Of a stretch of DNA of 64,000 nucleotides, positions 1-7,825 are shown piece after piece. The notes under the pieces were generated by a model. That model made no database searches. It was not told the DNA's origin and was given only the letters and a program-made list of their open reading frames with translations. The translations under genes were made by a program, and so were the position numbers. The DNA is from Salinisphaera orenii subsp. orenii MK-B5 (GTDB lineage Bacteria; Pseudomonadota; Gammaproteobacteria; Nevskiales; Salinisphaeraceae), in assembly GCF_003788635.1 (NCBI RefSeq), contig NZ_AYKH01000011.1, positions 1-64,000 of the forward strand, written 5' to 3'. Within the stretch, counting starts at the first letter, position 1. Each line of letters opens with the position of its first letter.

Positions 1-42
1 ATCGCGGACTTTCACAAATCCGCCTTCGCGGACATGGGCTGA
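1..42 (+). CDS. C-terminal end of a gene cut by the window edge (partial)
   Basis: Frame 1 is open from the first base and ends at TGA 40-42, giving the tail IADFHKSAFADMG. The next gene starts 3 bases later with GTG, which suggests a shared transcript. Thirteen residues are too few to identify a family, and chance openness over 39 bases cannot be excluded. Confidence 0.35.
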   Translation: MADFHKSAFADMG

Positions 43-45
43 GCG

Positions 46-513
46 GTGGCGCACGCGTCCGGCGGCCCGGGCGCCGAGCCCACGATTACGCTGGCCCCGG
101 TGACCGTGGCCAACTGGCAGACCTGCATCCACCTGCGGGTGAGCCCGGAGCAGGCCACGCATCTGGCCTCCAACCTGTATTCGCTCGCCGAGGCCTACGT
201 CGAACCGGCCTGCGTGCCGCGGGCGATCTACGCGGACGAGACCATGATCGGCTTCGTCATGTACACCTTTCACGAGAGCACCGGCGCCTACAGCATTCCG
301 CGCTTCATGATCGACGTGCACTGGCAGGGGGCGGGTTACGGCCGACGCGCGATGGCCGCGATACTCGATGCCCTCAAGGCCGAGCATCCCGAGGCTCCGA
401 TCTTCATCAGCCTCACGCCCGATAATAGGGCCGCACGGCAGCTCTACATCGGGCTCGGCTTCGAGGAGACCGGACGTCGCGAGGCCGGCGAAGACATCCT
501 GTGCCATCGCTAG
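46..513 (+). CDS. GNAT acetyltransferase, spermine/spermidine (BltD/PaiA-like)
   Basis: The 155-residue protein has a complete GNAT fold: an N-terminal strand-helix block with the stretch ATHLASNLYSLAEAYVEP, a central strand pair (MIGFVMYTF), the acetyl-CoA loop of the Q-G-A-G-Y-G-R type near residue 97, and the C-terminal NRAARQLYIGLGFEETG segment. The N-terminal block is what I associate with diamine/polyamine N-acetyltransferases such as Bacillus BltD and PaiA, so acetyl-CoA-dependent acetylation of spermidine or a related amine is the likely reaction. The start is GTG, three bases after the preceding stop, and no better ATG lies upstream. Polyamine genes (speE, speA) occur 32 kb away, not in an operon with it. 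Substrate is inferred from family resemblance only. Confidence 0.8.
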   Translation: MAHASGGPGAEPTITLAPVTVANWQTCIHLRVSPEQATHLASNLYSLAEAYVEPACVPRAIYADETMIGFVMYTFHESTGAYSIPRFMIDVHWQGAGYGRRAMAAILDALKAEHPEAPIFISLTPDNRAARQLYIGLGFEETGRREAGEDILCHR

Positions 514-795
514 CGACAGCCGACGCGGCGGCTCGGGCGGTCCCGAGTTCCGACGGCCGGTTCATCCGGTCCCGCCATGGGTATCGCCGGGCTGCGCCTC
601 ACGGTCTCCGCGACGCGCGGAGCGGCTCACGGCCCGGCGATCGCGCGGCGCCGGTTGGTAGTGGATCCGGCCCGCGCCGACGCCGCCGGATTCGCCGCGT
701 AATGCCCGCCTCCGTAACGTGACGAGGCCGGCAAGCGCGGGATCGACATGAGAAGGTCGCGCCACCTCGGCGTGACCGGTTGTTATGGAGATGCG

Positions 796-954
796 ATGGC
801 CCGGATGCGCAGAAAAGCCGACCTGCCGGAAAAGACCTGTGCCCACTGCGGGCGTCCCTTTGCCTGGCGGCGCAAGTGGGCTCGTGACTGGCACCGGGTC
901 CGCTACTGCAGCAAGGCCTGTCGCGCCGCGCACAAACGCCGCGGTGAGCCCTGA
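796..954 (+). CDS. DUF2256 family small zinc-ribbon protein
   Basis: A 52-residue basic protein with four cysteines arranged as two knuckles, C15-x2-C18 (CAHCGRPF) and C38-x3-C42 (YCSKAC), and the aromatic stretch WRRKWARDW between them. This is the DUF2256 pattern, a family often found near cryptochrome or photolyase genes in other bacteria; none is visible here. Zn(II) binding is inferred from the cysteines, and the function is unknown. ATG 796 matches the usual family length; an upstream in-frame ATG at 748 would add 16 residues that do not look conserved. Confidence 0.8.
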   Translation: MARMRRKADLPEKTCAHCGRPFAWRRKWARDWHRVRYCSKACRAAHKRRGEP

Positions 955-1095
955 AACACGCGGATCGAGTCGATCAACGGCGCGCCGGTCGCCTTGCCTT
1001 ACCGCGGCGAAGCCGATCAGCGTGCCGCCGCGTATCGTGCCAGCCGCGACCGCCGCCCGGCGCTCGCTTCGACGGCGGGCTCGTGAGCCCGAGCC

Positions 1096-1596
1096 TTACT
1101 GGCGCGTGGCCGTGATCCGCGGCGGCGCGGTCAGCGTCTGCAGCACCACGCAGTAGCGCTCGGTCAGCTTGATCAGCGTGTCCAGCTGCTCGTCGCCGGC
1201 GTCGGTGTCGAGCGTGAAGCGCAGACGGATGTCCTGAAAGCCGACCGGCGCGTCGCGGTCCACGCCGAGCGTGCCGCGGAAATCGAGCTCGCCCTCGGCA
1301 TCGACGCGGGCGTCGCGCAGCACAATGCCCATCGAGGTCGCCACGGCGTTGAGGGTGACGCCCGCGCAGGCGACGAGCGCCTCCAGCAGCATGTCGCCCG
1401 AACACAGGCTCTGGCCGTCGCCGCCGGTGGCCGGATGCAGGCCCGCCGTGGCCAGCGCTTCGCCGGTCTCGACCTTGCAGCGCACGCCTTCGCCGAGGCT
1501 GCCGCCGGCCCGGAGGGTGATCCGTGCGGCCGCCGGGTCCGTCTGGTAGCGCGCCTTGAGCGGTGCCTGCGCGGCCTTGAGGTCCTGTTCGTCCAT
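1096..1596 (-). CDS. OsmC-like family protein
   Basis: The 166-residue protein has the OsmC/Ohr architecture with two conserved cysteines, C77 in LVACAGVTLNAVA and C149 in TERYCVVLQTL, the pair that forms the reactive site in thiol-dependent OsmC peroxidases. It belongs to the divergent OsmC-like group rather than to classical Ohr. A strong ribosome binding site, AAGGAGGA (1603-1610 on the minus strand), sits 6 bases before the ATG and fixes the start. It is monocistronic, with no peroxide regulator next to it. Organic hydroperoxide reduction is inferred from the family; many OsmC-like proteins have no tested substrate. A second OsmC homologue lies at 21.9 kb. Confidence 0.85.
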   Translation of the reverse strand: MDEQDLKAAQAPLKARYQTDPAAARITLRAGGSLGEGVRCKVETGEALATAGLHPATGGDGQSLCSGDMLLEALVACAGVTLNAVATSMGIVLRDARVDAEGELDFRGTLGVDRDAPVGFQDIRLRFTLDTDAGDEQLDTLIKLTERYCVVLQTLTAPPRITATRQ

Positions 1597-1620
1597 ATCT
1601 GCTCCTCCTTTTTTGGATCA

Positions 1621-2002
1621 CGTTGAGCCGCTGCGCCGGCGGCCCGTATGTCGCTCCTGGAACCGCTCATCCTACCGTCGATCGATCGCTGCGCGTCGCC
1701 GACCGCGTTGGCGCGCGACGGTACGACGGGTCGCCAGGGGCGGGCCCGCGGTCGCGCAGTGCAACGGTCGCGTAGGCCGGTGTTCCGAGCCGCTCGTCTC
1801 GCGCGGTGATTCTCGATGGTGTCGACTTGCGGGCACGATATGCGGCGCGCCATCGAGCGGTGTCGTCACGCCCGTGCGGCGCTCGCGGCGGCCGGCCGGC
1901 GCGCCCGTCGGCCTCGCTGCGAAGGCGGCGCATGACAGCGCGACCCGTCCGCGGCGATCGCGTAGGATAGGGCGCCGGCCGCCCCGCGGGACGGTTTCGG
2001 TT
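1621..2002. other. intergenic, nothing recognised
   Basis: About 380 bases upstream of the OsmC-like gene. No frame has convincing protein composition and no repeat or tRNA-like element was seen. It should contain the OsmC promoter but I could not pick clear boxes. The hairpin cluster begins directly after it. Confidence 0.5.
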
Positions 2003-2179
2003 CGGTTATCAACCGGCGCCAAAACAGCTGAATCATCAGCTGTTTTCAACGCGCTTGAAAATAGAGGCGGCGCATGTCCGCCCTCTATTTTCAAGCACTT
2101 CGCGGCCGATGGCCGCGGCGAGCACGCTAGCGCATGCTCGCTTTATCAACCCGGCATGAACGTATCTTCATGCCGGGTT
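2003..2179. repeat. cluster of six consecutive hairpins upstream of the dynamin-like GTPase
   Basis: Six inverted repeats follow each other almost without spacer: 2003-2015 (5 bp stem), 2021-2046 (10 bp perfect, loop AATCAT), 2054-2095 (17 bp with one bulged C, loop CGCATGT), 2101-2117 (7 bp, loop GAT), 2118-2141 (7 bp) and 2148-2179 (13 bp perfect, loop CGTATC). The second and third have an A-run on the left arm and a T-run on the right, as in bidirectional intrinsic terminators; the last ends two bases before ATG 2181. A motif TTWTCAAS recurs at 2006, 2043, 2088 and 2143. It could be a terminator cluster, a structured leader RNA, or protein-binding sites. The inverted repeats are directly visible; function is unknown. 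Confidence 0.75.
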
Positions 2180-2180
2180 A

Positions 2181-3617
2181 ATGATTAGAGGGATGCCCGT
2201 GAGTTCGTCCACCCCCGATCAGACCCGTACGGATTCGTTGGAAGCGCATCTCAAGCGCGAGAATCCGCTGCTTCTGGAACCGCTCGCCGAGTTCCGGCGC
2301 CTCGATGCGATCGCCCGCCGCATGGGCCTGCTCGCGCGCCACGAGAGTTTCACGCGGAGCGTGCCCTGGTGGCCGGTGATCTCGCTGCTGGGCACCTTCT
2401 CGGCCGGCAAGTCCAGCTTCATCAACAGCTATGTCGGCACCGATCTGCAGCGCACCGGCAACCAGGCGGTCGACGATCGCTTCTCGGTGATCTGCTACGG
2501 CGAAGACGCCCAGCCGCGTACGCTGCCCGGCTCGGCCCTGGATGCCGATCTGCGTTTTCCCTTCTATCGGATCAGTGGCGACATCGACGACGTCGCCGCC
2601 GGTGAGGGTCAGCGAATCAACAATTACCTGCAGCTGCGCACCTGTCAGTCGGAGCGGCTGCGGGGCAAGATCCTGCTGGACTCGCCGGGTTTCGACGCCG
2701 ACAACCAGCGCTCGGCGACGCTGCGCATCACCGATCGCATCATCGATCTGTCCGATCTGGTGCTGGTGTTCTTCGATGCGCGCCATCCCGAACCGGGGGC
2801 GATGCGCGACACGCTCGAGCATCTGGTCGCGCGAACGATCCATCGCGAAGATGCCAGCAAGTTCGTGTTCGTCCTCAACCAGATCGACGCGACCGCGCGC
2901 GAGGACAATCCCGAGGACATCGTGGCCGCCTGGCAGCGCGCGCTGGCGTCGAGCGGGCTGACGGCGGGGCGCTTTCTGCGCATCTACGACGAGGATACGG
3001 CGCCGCCGATCGAGAACGAATCCCTGGCCCAGCGTTTCAAGGCCAAGAAGGACGAGGACCTGGCCGAGATTCATCGCCGCATGACCGGAGTGGAGGTGGA
3101 TCGCGCCTATCGCGTGGTGGAGCTGATGACCAGCGCCGCTGACACGCTGGCCGGGGACGCGGGTGTCGGCCGCCTGCAGACCCTGCGCGCCCGCTGGCGC
3201 AACCGCACGCTGGGTATCGACGCCCTGATCGCGCTTCCGTTGATCGCAGCCGGTGTCGCGGCCTTCGTCTGGACGCCGGACACCGCGGGCGACCTGATGG
3301 GGCTGCTGTTCAGCGGCAGGCCGGCGGGCTGGTTCCTGCTCGCCGTCGTGGTGGTCGTGCTGGCGGCGATCCATTTCGGGGTGCGCTCGCTGGTCGCGAC
3401 CCGGATCGCGCGTGCGATCGAGCCGGCCTCGCAGCAGCCGTTCGGCCTCGACATCCGGCGCGCCTTCGTCGCCAACACGCGCTGGTGGCGCAGCCTGTTC
3501 GGCGCCTGGCCCAAGGGCTGGACCTTTTTCGCCCGCCGCCGCGTGGCCCGCATCCGCAGCAAGCAGGAAACCATCATCCGGCGCCTCAACGACCGCTTCA
3601 CCCAGCCTTCGGGCTGA
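2181..3617 (+). CDS. dynamin/EHD-like GTPase with C-terminal membrane segments
   Basis: A 478-residue protein with a full G-domain: P-loop GTFSAGKSS (71-79), a switch-I-like AVDDRFSVI (96-104) resembling the TTDRF of EHD proteins, DSPGFD (G3, 167-172) and NQID (G4, 233-236). The C-terminal part has two hydrophobic segments near 345-363 and 383-400, followed by a very basic tail. This is the layout of bacterial dynamin-like, membrane-remodelling GTPases; an inner-membrane location is predicted. Start is uncertain: ATG 2181 has no ribosome binding site, whereas AGAGGG at 2187-2192 is well placed for GTG 2199, which would shorten the protein by six residues. It stands alone, directly behind the hairpin cluster. 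The exact cellular role is unknown. Confidence 0.85.
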   Translation: MIRGMPVSSSTPDQTRTDSLEAHLKRENPLLLEPLAEFRRLDAIARRMGLLARHESFTRSVPWWPVISLLGTFSAGKSSFINSYVGTDLQRTGNQAVDDRFSVICYGEDAQPRTLPGSALDADLRFPFYRISGDIDDVAAGEGQRINNYLQLRTCQSERLRGKILLDSPGFDADNQRSATLRITDRIIDLSDLVLVFFDARHPEPGAMRDTLEHLVARTIHREDASKFVFVLNQIDATAREDNPEDIVAAWQRALASSGLTAGRFLRIYDEDTAPPIENESLAQRFKAKKDEDLAEIHRRMTGVEVDRAYRVVELMTSAADTLAGDAGVGRLQTLRARWRNRTLGIDALIALPLIAAGVAAFVWTPDTAGDLMGLLFSGRPAGWFLLAVVVVVLAAIHFGVRSLVATRIARAIEPASQQPFGLDIRRAFVANTRWWRSLFGAWPKGWTFFARRRVARIRSKQETIIRRLNDRFTQPSG

Positions 3618-4131
3618 TTGCGGGCGCGGCCGGGCCGGCGGCCCGCGCGGCCCCGGCTGATGTCGGCTGCGGCGTCCGGCCGCAACTGTCGACCATGACG
3701 TATTGGCGACGAGTGCCGCCCCCTGTGCCTCGTCGTTGCGGGCCCTGTCGCCCCGGCGTTGCCGGCGTTCCGGACCGCCGGCCGCAGAAGACGAGCGCGC
3801 GAGGGTCGAACGGCGCGCGGACGGATACCGCGTCGGTTGTCCCTGCCGATCAGCGCCTCGGCCGCTGTGGCGATGCGGTGCTTTGGTCGGTGATCCCTGC
3901 GCGCGAGCCGACGCGCGTTCGCATGCCGGGGTTCCCTGTTTCGATCGGCACTGGGGCGTCGGTCCGCGGACGGCCGAGACGGCTCCGTGAGGCCGGCTCG
4001 ACGGATCGTGTGTGCAAGCGTTCAGGCTGCAAGCCATTGTCGTAACAAAATAATTTCGTCTGAACTGCATCGGCCGGTCGGGCTCGGGTCGTAGGCGCGG
4101 AATCCAATTGATAACCGTCGAGGAGAACCCG
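3618..4131. other. intergenic, no gene seen
   Basis: About 510 bases between the GTPase and a lipoprotein gene. The first 30 bases after the GTPase stop are very GC-rich and self-complementary (around 3620-3650), possibly a transcription end without a T-run. An AT-rich patch near 4036-4060 is the best candidate for the promoter of the next gene. No frame has protein-like composition. Confidence 0.5.
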
Positions 4132-4671
4132 ATGTCCTATCGGCATGTCATCGCATTCACGCTGCTGGGTGGGCTGGTCGCCGGCTGCGCGAGCGAGCCG
4201 CCCACGTTCGCCGACCGCGTGATGGCGGAAGGCCAGTCGCGCGTCGAGATCGCGCGCCAGTGGGAAAAGGGCAGCGATGAAGCCAGCCGGGGCGAGGAAC
4301 GGGTCAAGGCCGGCCGGCGCCTTTTGGATGAGGGACGCGCCGAACTGCGCGAGGGCGAGAAGCTGATCGCATCCGGCAACGTGGCCGTGCGGAACAGCCG
4401 CGAGGCCTATCGCGCCCTATCACTGGCCAGCGAGGCGACCGTGACGGCGCGCGACGCCGACCGGCGCAACGAGCGTCTCGAGCGGATCGCCGAGGAGTGG
4501 CGCGAAGGCGAGAGTCGGATCAAGCGCGGACGCGAGCGCGTAGAGGCGGCGAACGAACGCATCGAGGAAGGCGAGTCCCGGCTGCGCAGCGGCCAGCAGC
4601 TCATCGATCGCGGACGCGACCTGATGAGATCCGCGGAGAATCGCTATCAGCGCAACGAAAGCCAGTCCTAG
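4132..4671 (+). CDS. coiled-coil lipoprotein of unknown function
   Basis: A 179-residue protein with a signal peptide ending in a lipobox, LVAGC, with the acylated cysteine at residue 19. Almost all the mature part is charged helix with repeated Glu/Arg patterns (REGEKLIASGN, REGESRIKRGRERVEAANERIEEGESRL) typical of long coiled coils. The phrase [E]GE-x-[LR]-[IL]-x-[SR]-G recurs at about 4350, 4510 and 4570, so the protein probably grew by duplication of a short helical unit. ATG 4132 is preceded by GAGGAG. I infer an outer-membrane-anchored periplasmic rod, but no family name is certain. Confidence 0.8.
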   Translation: MSYRHVIAFTLLGGLVAGCASEPPTFADRVMAEGQSRVEIARQWEKGSDEASRGEERVKAGRRLLDEGRAELREGEKLIASGNVAVRNSREAYRALSLASEATVTARDADRRNERLERIAEEWREGESRIKRGRERVEAANERIEEGESRLRSGQQLIDRGRDLMRSAENRYQRNESQS

Positions 4672-5133
4672 ATCGGCGAGGGGCCGCGGAGGCGGGCCCG
4701 TCGGTTCGGCACCGGATCCGGAATCGACGCGCCGCGCGGCCCGAGTCCTTGGCCGGGTCGCCTGGCCGGGCTAGCCAGCCATCGCGCCGCGATACCGTCG
4801 CCTGCGCGAATTCGGACCGCGGCGTCGGGCTTTCGGGTGGGCCCGCTCGCTAATCCGGTAGCGGGTGGCCGCCTCGTGCAAAGCGGCCGGTTGCCTCCGG
4901 CGCCCGTCAAAACCCGAGGCGAACGCCGCGTCGGTGCCCGATCGACGTGTTCTGCAAGACCGGCGGCGCCTCAGGGCTCATGGCCGGACTTTCATGGGTC
5001 TCGGGCCAAGTCCCGTCGTGTGGCAACCCAAGAGCACCGCAGGCCGCCCCCGAGCGATCGCCCGGGGACGGGCTACGTCTCCGGGTTCTCGCAAACACGC
5101 CCGGCGCGTGCTCGCATGCAGCGTTAAGCGGCC
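4672..5133. other. intergenic between convergent genes, nothing recognised
   Basis: About 460 bases between the lipoprotein stop and the stop of the minus-strand aldolase-family gene. Open frames here have arginine/proline-rich composition typical of non-coding high-GC DNA. No clear hairpin with T-run and no repeat was noticed. Confidence 0.5.
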
Positions 5134-5892
5134 TCAGGTCGCGTAGTCGCTTCCCATGCGCTCGAGCTTGCGGATCAGCGCGGGCCAGGCCAGCTTGCTG
5201 CCCTTGCCCAGGCTCTTGGCCTGATCGGCGGTGGTGTCGAGCGCGTGCTGGCCGGGCAGGTGGGTTTCGCCCATGGCCAGGGTGCGTACCTGGATCTGGC
5301 AGGCCTTCATCAGGAAGTACATATAGGTGAAGGCTTCGCCGACATCCTTGCCGACGGTCAGCGTGCCGTGGTTGCGCAGCAGCATGATGTCATGGTCGCC
5401 GAGATCGGCCACCAGGCGTTCGCGTTCGTCGAGATCCAGCGCGACCCCCTCGTATTCGTGGAAGGTGATGTGCGGGATGCACAGCATCGCGGTCTGGGAC
5501 AGCGGCAGCAGGCCGTCGGCGTGGGCGCTGACCGCCACGCCGTCGGCGGCGTGCAGATGCAGCACGGCCCCGGCTTCCTCGCGCGCCATGTGCACGGCGC
5601 TGTGGATCGTGAAGCCGGCCGGATTGACGCGGTTGGTCGCCCCGGGATCGACGATCTCCCCGTTCTCGTCGACCTTGATCAGCGACGAGGCCGTGATCTC
5701 GTCGAACAGGAAACCGTAGGGGTTGATCAGAAAATGGTGCTCCGGCCCGGGCACGCGCGCAGACAGGTGGGTGAACACCAGATCGTCCCAGCCGTACAGG
5801 GCCACCAGCCGATAGGCGGCGGCGAGATCCTTGCGGACCGCCCATTCGGCGTCGCTCATCTGTTCGTTGCGGGCGGTGGCGTTTGTGGCCAT
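5134..5892 (-). CDS. class II aldolase/adducin family protein
   Basis: The 252-residue protein matches the class II aldolase/adducin head domain: VFTHLSAR near 39, the metal-binding HLHAADG (His112 and His114), and LLRNHGT (His175), the third zinc-ligand histidine. Catalytic relatives are fuculose- and ribulose-phosphate aldolases/epimerases, while many bacterial members of this exact length are uncharacterised, so the substrate is not assigned. A GGAGG ribosome binding site precedes the ATG. The gene just upstream on the same strand is a membrane protein; cotranscription is possible, but a metabolic link is not evident. Confidence 0.85.
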   Translation of the reverse strand: MATNATARNEQMSDAEWAVRKDLAAAYRLVALYGWDDLVFTHLSARVPGPEHHFLINPYGFLFDEITASSLIKVDENGEIVDPGATNRVNPAGFTIHSAVHMAREEAGAVLHLHAADGVAVSAHADGLLPLSQTAMLCIPHITFHEYEGVALDLDERERLVADLGDHDIMLLRNHGTLTVGKDVGEAFTYMYFLMKACQIQVRTLAMGETHLPGQHALDTTADQAKSLGKGSKLAWPALIRKLERMGSDYAT

Positions 5893-5982
5893 GGCGGTCC
5901 TCCGGCGGATGGGTTTCGTTGTATGGGCAAGGTAGACGGTCGACGGTGGAGCGTCAATTTGGGGTGGCGTCGGCGCGCAGCG

Positions 5983-7452
5983 TCAGCCCGGCGCGCCGGC
6001 CGGGGTCATGACGAGGCCGAGCGCTATCAGCCACAGCGACAGCGCGACCGTCGTCAGTAGAAAGAACGCGCCGTTCCAGCGCCAGGTGATCGCATAGGTC
6101 GAGCGCCCGGTCAGCCCGGACAGAATCAGCATGACCGCGGTGAACGGCGACGACAGCATCGACAGCGCCCAGGCGCTCATCAGGGCCGCGGCGAGCACCA
6201 CCGGATGAAGGTCGATCGTGGCCGGATCCGGCAGCACGCCGAGGATGAGCGTGGCGGAGACGATCGGATTGAGCCCGATCTGCGCGAACGCGGTCACCAC
6301 CAGCATCGCCGTGACCGCCGCGGCCGGACCGTGCAGACCGCTGGCCAGCAGCAGGTCGCCGAGGCGCTCGGTATCCACGAGTGGGGCGACCAGTGCGCCG
6401 AGAAAGCCGGAGCCGCCGAGCACCGCGATCTCGATCCGGTTGGCCCCGAATATCAGCCGCGCGTGCCGCGACAGCAGCAGCGCGGCACGGCCCACGCCCG
6501 TGCCACCGCCGAGGCGCCGGCGCTGCAGCGCCAGCCACGCGAACGCGCTCAGCGGACAGGCGATGAGTACGGCCACTGGCAGGCCGATGCCGCCGATGGC
6601 GGCCACGCCGAACACGGTGCAGGTGATCGCGCCCGCCAGCATCACGAAGCGGCCGAACGGCGCCAGCGACGGAGCCTCGGCCTCCGGCACGGCGAGCCCG
6701 CTGGGGGCGGGGCGCTGCAGCCAGTCGAACAGCCAGCCCAGACCGAACACCAGGGCGCCGGTCGGCAGCGCCACCGGGGCGATGTCGAACCAGGTCAGCG
6801 CGGGCATGTTCGACAGGATCACGGCCATGGTGATCGACAGCGGCGAGGTCAGCGGCACCAGGGCGAAGCCGCGCAGCATGGCCAGCATCATGCGGCGCTC
6901 GCGGGTGTCGCGGATCCACTCGTGGCCGCCGGCGGCCCGCAGGCTGTTGCTGCGCTTGATCAGGGCGCCGAACAGGCTCAGCACGCCGATGTTGACGATG
7001 ATGCCGAACAGACCGGTGCCGAGAGCCAGGATCGGATAGCGCCGCGTCGGCCGCTGGCGCACCAGCGCCTGGCCGGATTCGCGGATCAGGCGCGAACGCA
7101 TCGCCGCGATGCGCAGCATGCCGAGCGCGGAGACGAAGGTGGCGAAGAAACAGAAGCGATCGAGCGCATGGGCCAGCAGCGGTGCAGGGCGGGTATGCAG
7201 CACCGCGATGCCGAACGCCAGCGCCAGCCCCGTGAGCAGCAGACCACGGGCGAGTCGGCTCTGGCGGCGCCACTGCGCCGCGAGATACACGACCAGCGCC
7301 AGCCGCGCCGGCCAGCGGGCGGCGTCCAGATCGCCGACGATGACCGCGAGCGTGCAGACCATGCACAGTGGCAGACTGTAGTCCGCGCACCGGCGCAGCA
7401 GGGACCCGAGCGGGCGGGCGCGCAATCCGGTATGCGTCGCTTCAGCGGCCAC
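5983..7452 (-). CDS. polytopic inner-membrane protein, probable transporter of unknown substrate
   Basis: A protein of about 490 residues with many hydrophobic segments along its whole length and a cytoplasmic-looking linker in the middle (around ERRMMLAMLRG). Its C-terminal half has segments such as NPIVSATLILGVLPDP and SSPFTAVMLILSGLTG that recall the ion-transporter superfamily of anion/dicarboxylate carriers, but the similarity is impressionistic. The start is uncertain: the frame stays open to an ATG at 7611, but the first 53 residues then look non-coding. GTG 7452 or ATG 7362 are alternatives, and neither has a clear ribosome binding site. Downstream on the same strand is the aldolase-family gene, about 90 bases away. 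Confidence 0.65.
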   Translation of the reverse strand: MAAEATHTGLRARPLGSLLRRCADYSLPLCMVCTLAVIVGDLDAARWPARLALVVYLAAQWRRQSRLARGLLLTGLALAFGIAVLHTRPAPLLAHALDRFCFFATFVSALGMLRIAAMRSRLIRESGQALVRQRPTRRYPILALGTGLFGIIVNIGVLSLFGALIKRSNSLRAAGGHEWIRDTRERRMMLAMLRGFALVPLTSPLSITMAVILSNMPALTWFDIAPVALPTGALVFGLGWLFDWLQRPAPSGLAVPEAEAPSLAPFGRFVMLAGAITCTVFGVAAIGGIGLPVAVLIACPLSAFAWLALQRRRLGGGTGVGRAALLLSRHARLIFGANRIEIAVLGGSGFLGALVAPLVDTERLGDLLLASGLHGPAAAVTAMLVVTAFAQIGLNPIVSATLILGVLPDPATIDLHPVVLAAALMSAWALSMLSSPFTAVMLILSGLTGRSTYAITWRWNGAFFLLTTVALSLWLIALGLVMTPAGAPG

Positions 7453-7825
7453 GAGCGTACAAAAAGGCGGCCTCGGCCGACATGCGGTCTCCCTGAGCGG
7501 CGTCTGGTTTGCGACGGAAGGCGTGCCCGTGCAGCGCCCCGACGGTGGCGGCCACGCGCTCGTTGCCGACGCCGCGATCGCAACGGCCGCTGGTCTGGAC
7601 ACAGGTTGCATTGTGTACTGTCAACGCCTATTCTCGCGCGGTCAAGTTTCAAAATGGTGTTTCGCTAGGCGGGATTAGGCTGTCGACAGCCGTCGTGCCC
7701 TGGATATGCCGTGACAATCCGCCGGTCGTCGATTCGAGACGCCAGCCCGCAACCGGCCGGGACCGGTCCGGGCGGGCACTCGTGCCGCGTTCGAGGGCCG
7801 GTCTTCACACAGTGCGGGAGAATTC
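7453..7825. promoter_or_regulatory. divergent intergenic region with a 14-bp perfect palindrome
   Basis: This region separates the minus-strand membrane protein from the plus-strand thiolase/gcdH pair. It contains the perfect palindrome GGCTGTCGACAGCC (7678-7691), about 135 bases before the thiolase start, a plausible dimeric-regulator site. An AT-richer patch with TTCAAAATGG precedes it at about 7648. No regulator gene is adjacent. The part before 7612 may instead encode the N-terminus of the membrane protein if its start is farther upstream. Confidence 0.4.

Noticed and set aside
2178-4070. 630-residue minus-strand frame across the dynamin-like GTPase and the following gap
   Set aside because: Mirror-frame composition and no recognisable domain, while the plus-strand frame carries the full set of G motifs.
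5245-6060. Plus-strand frame opposite the aldolase-family gene
   Set aside because: The opposite frame has metal-binding His motifs; this one has the usual Ala/His/Asp/Gly shadow pattern.
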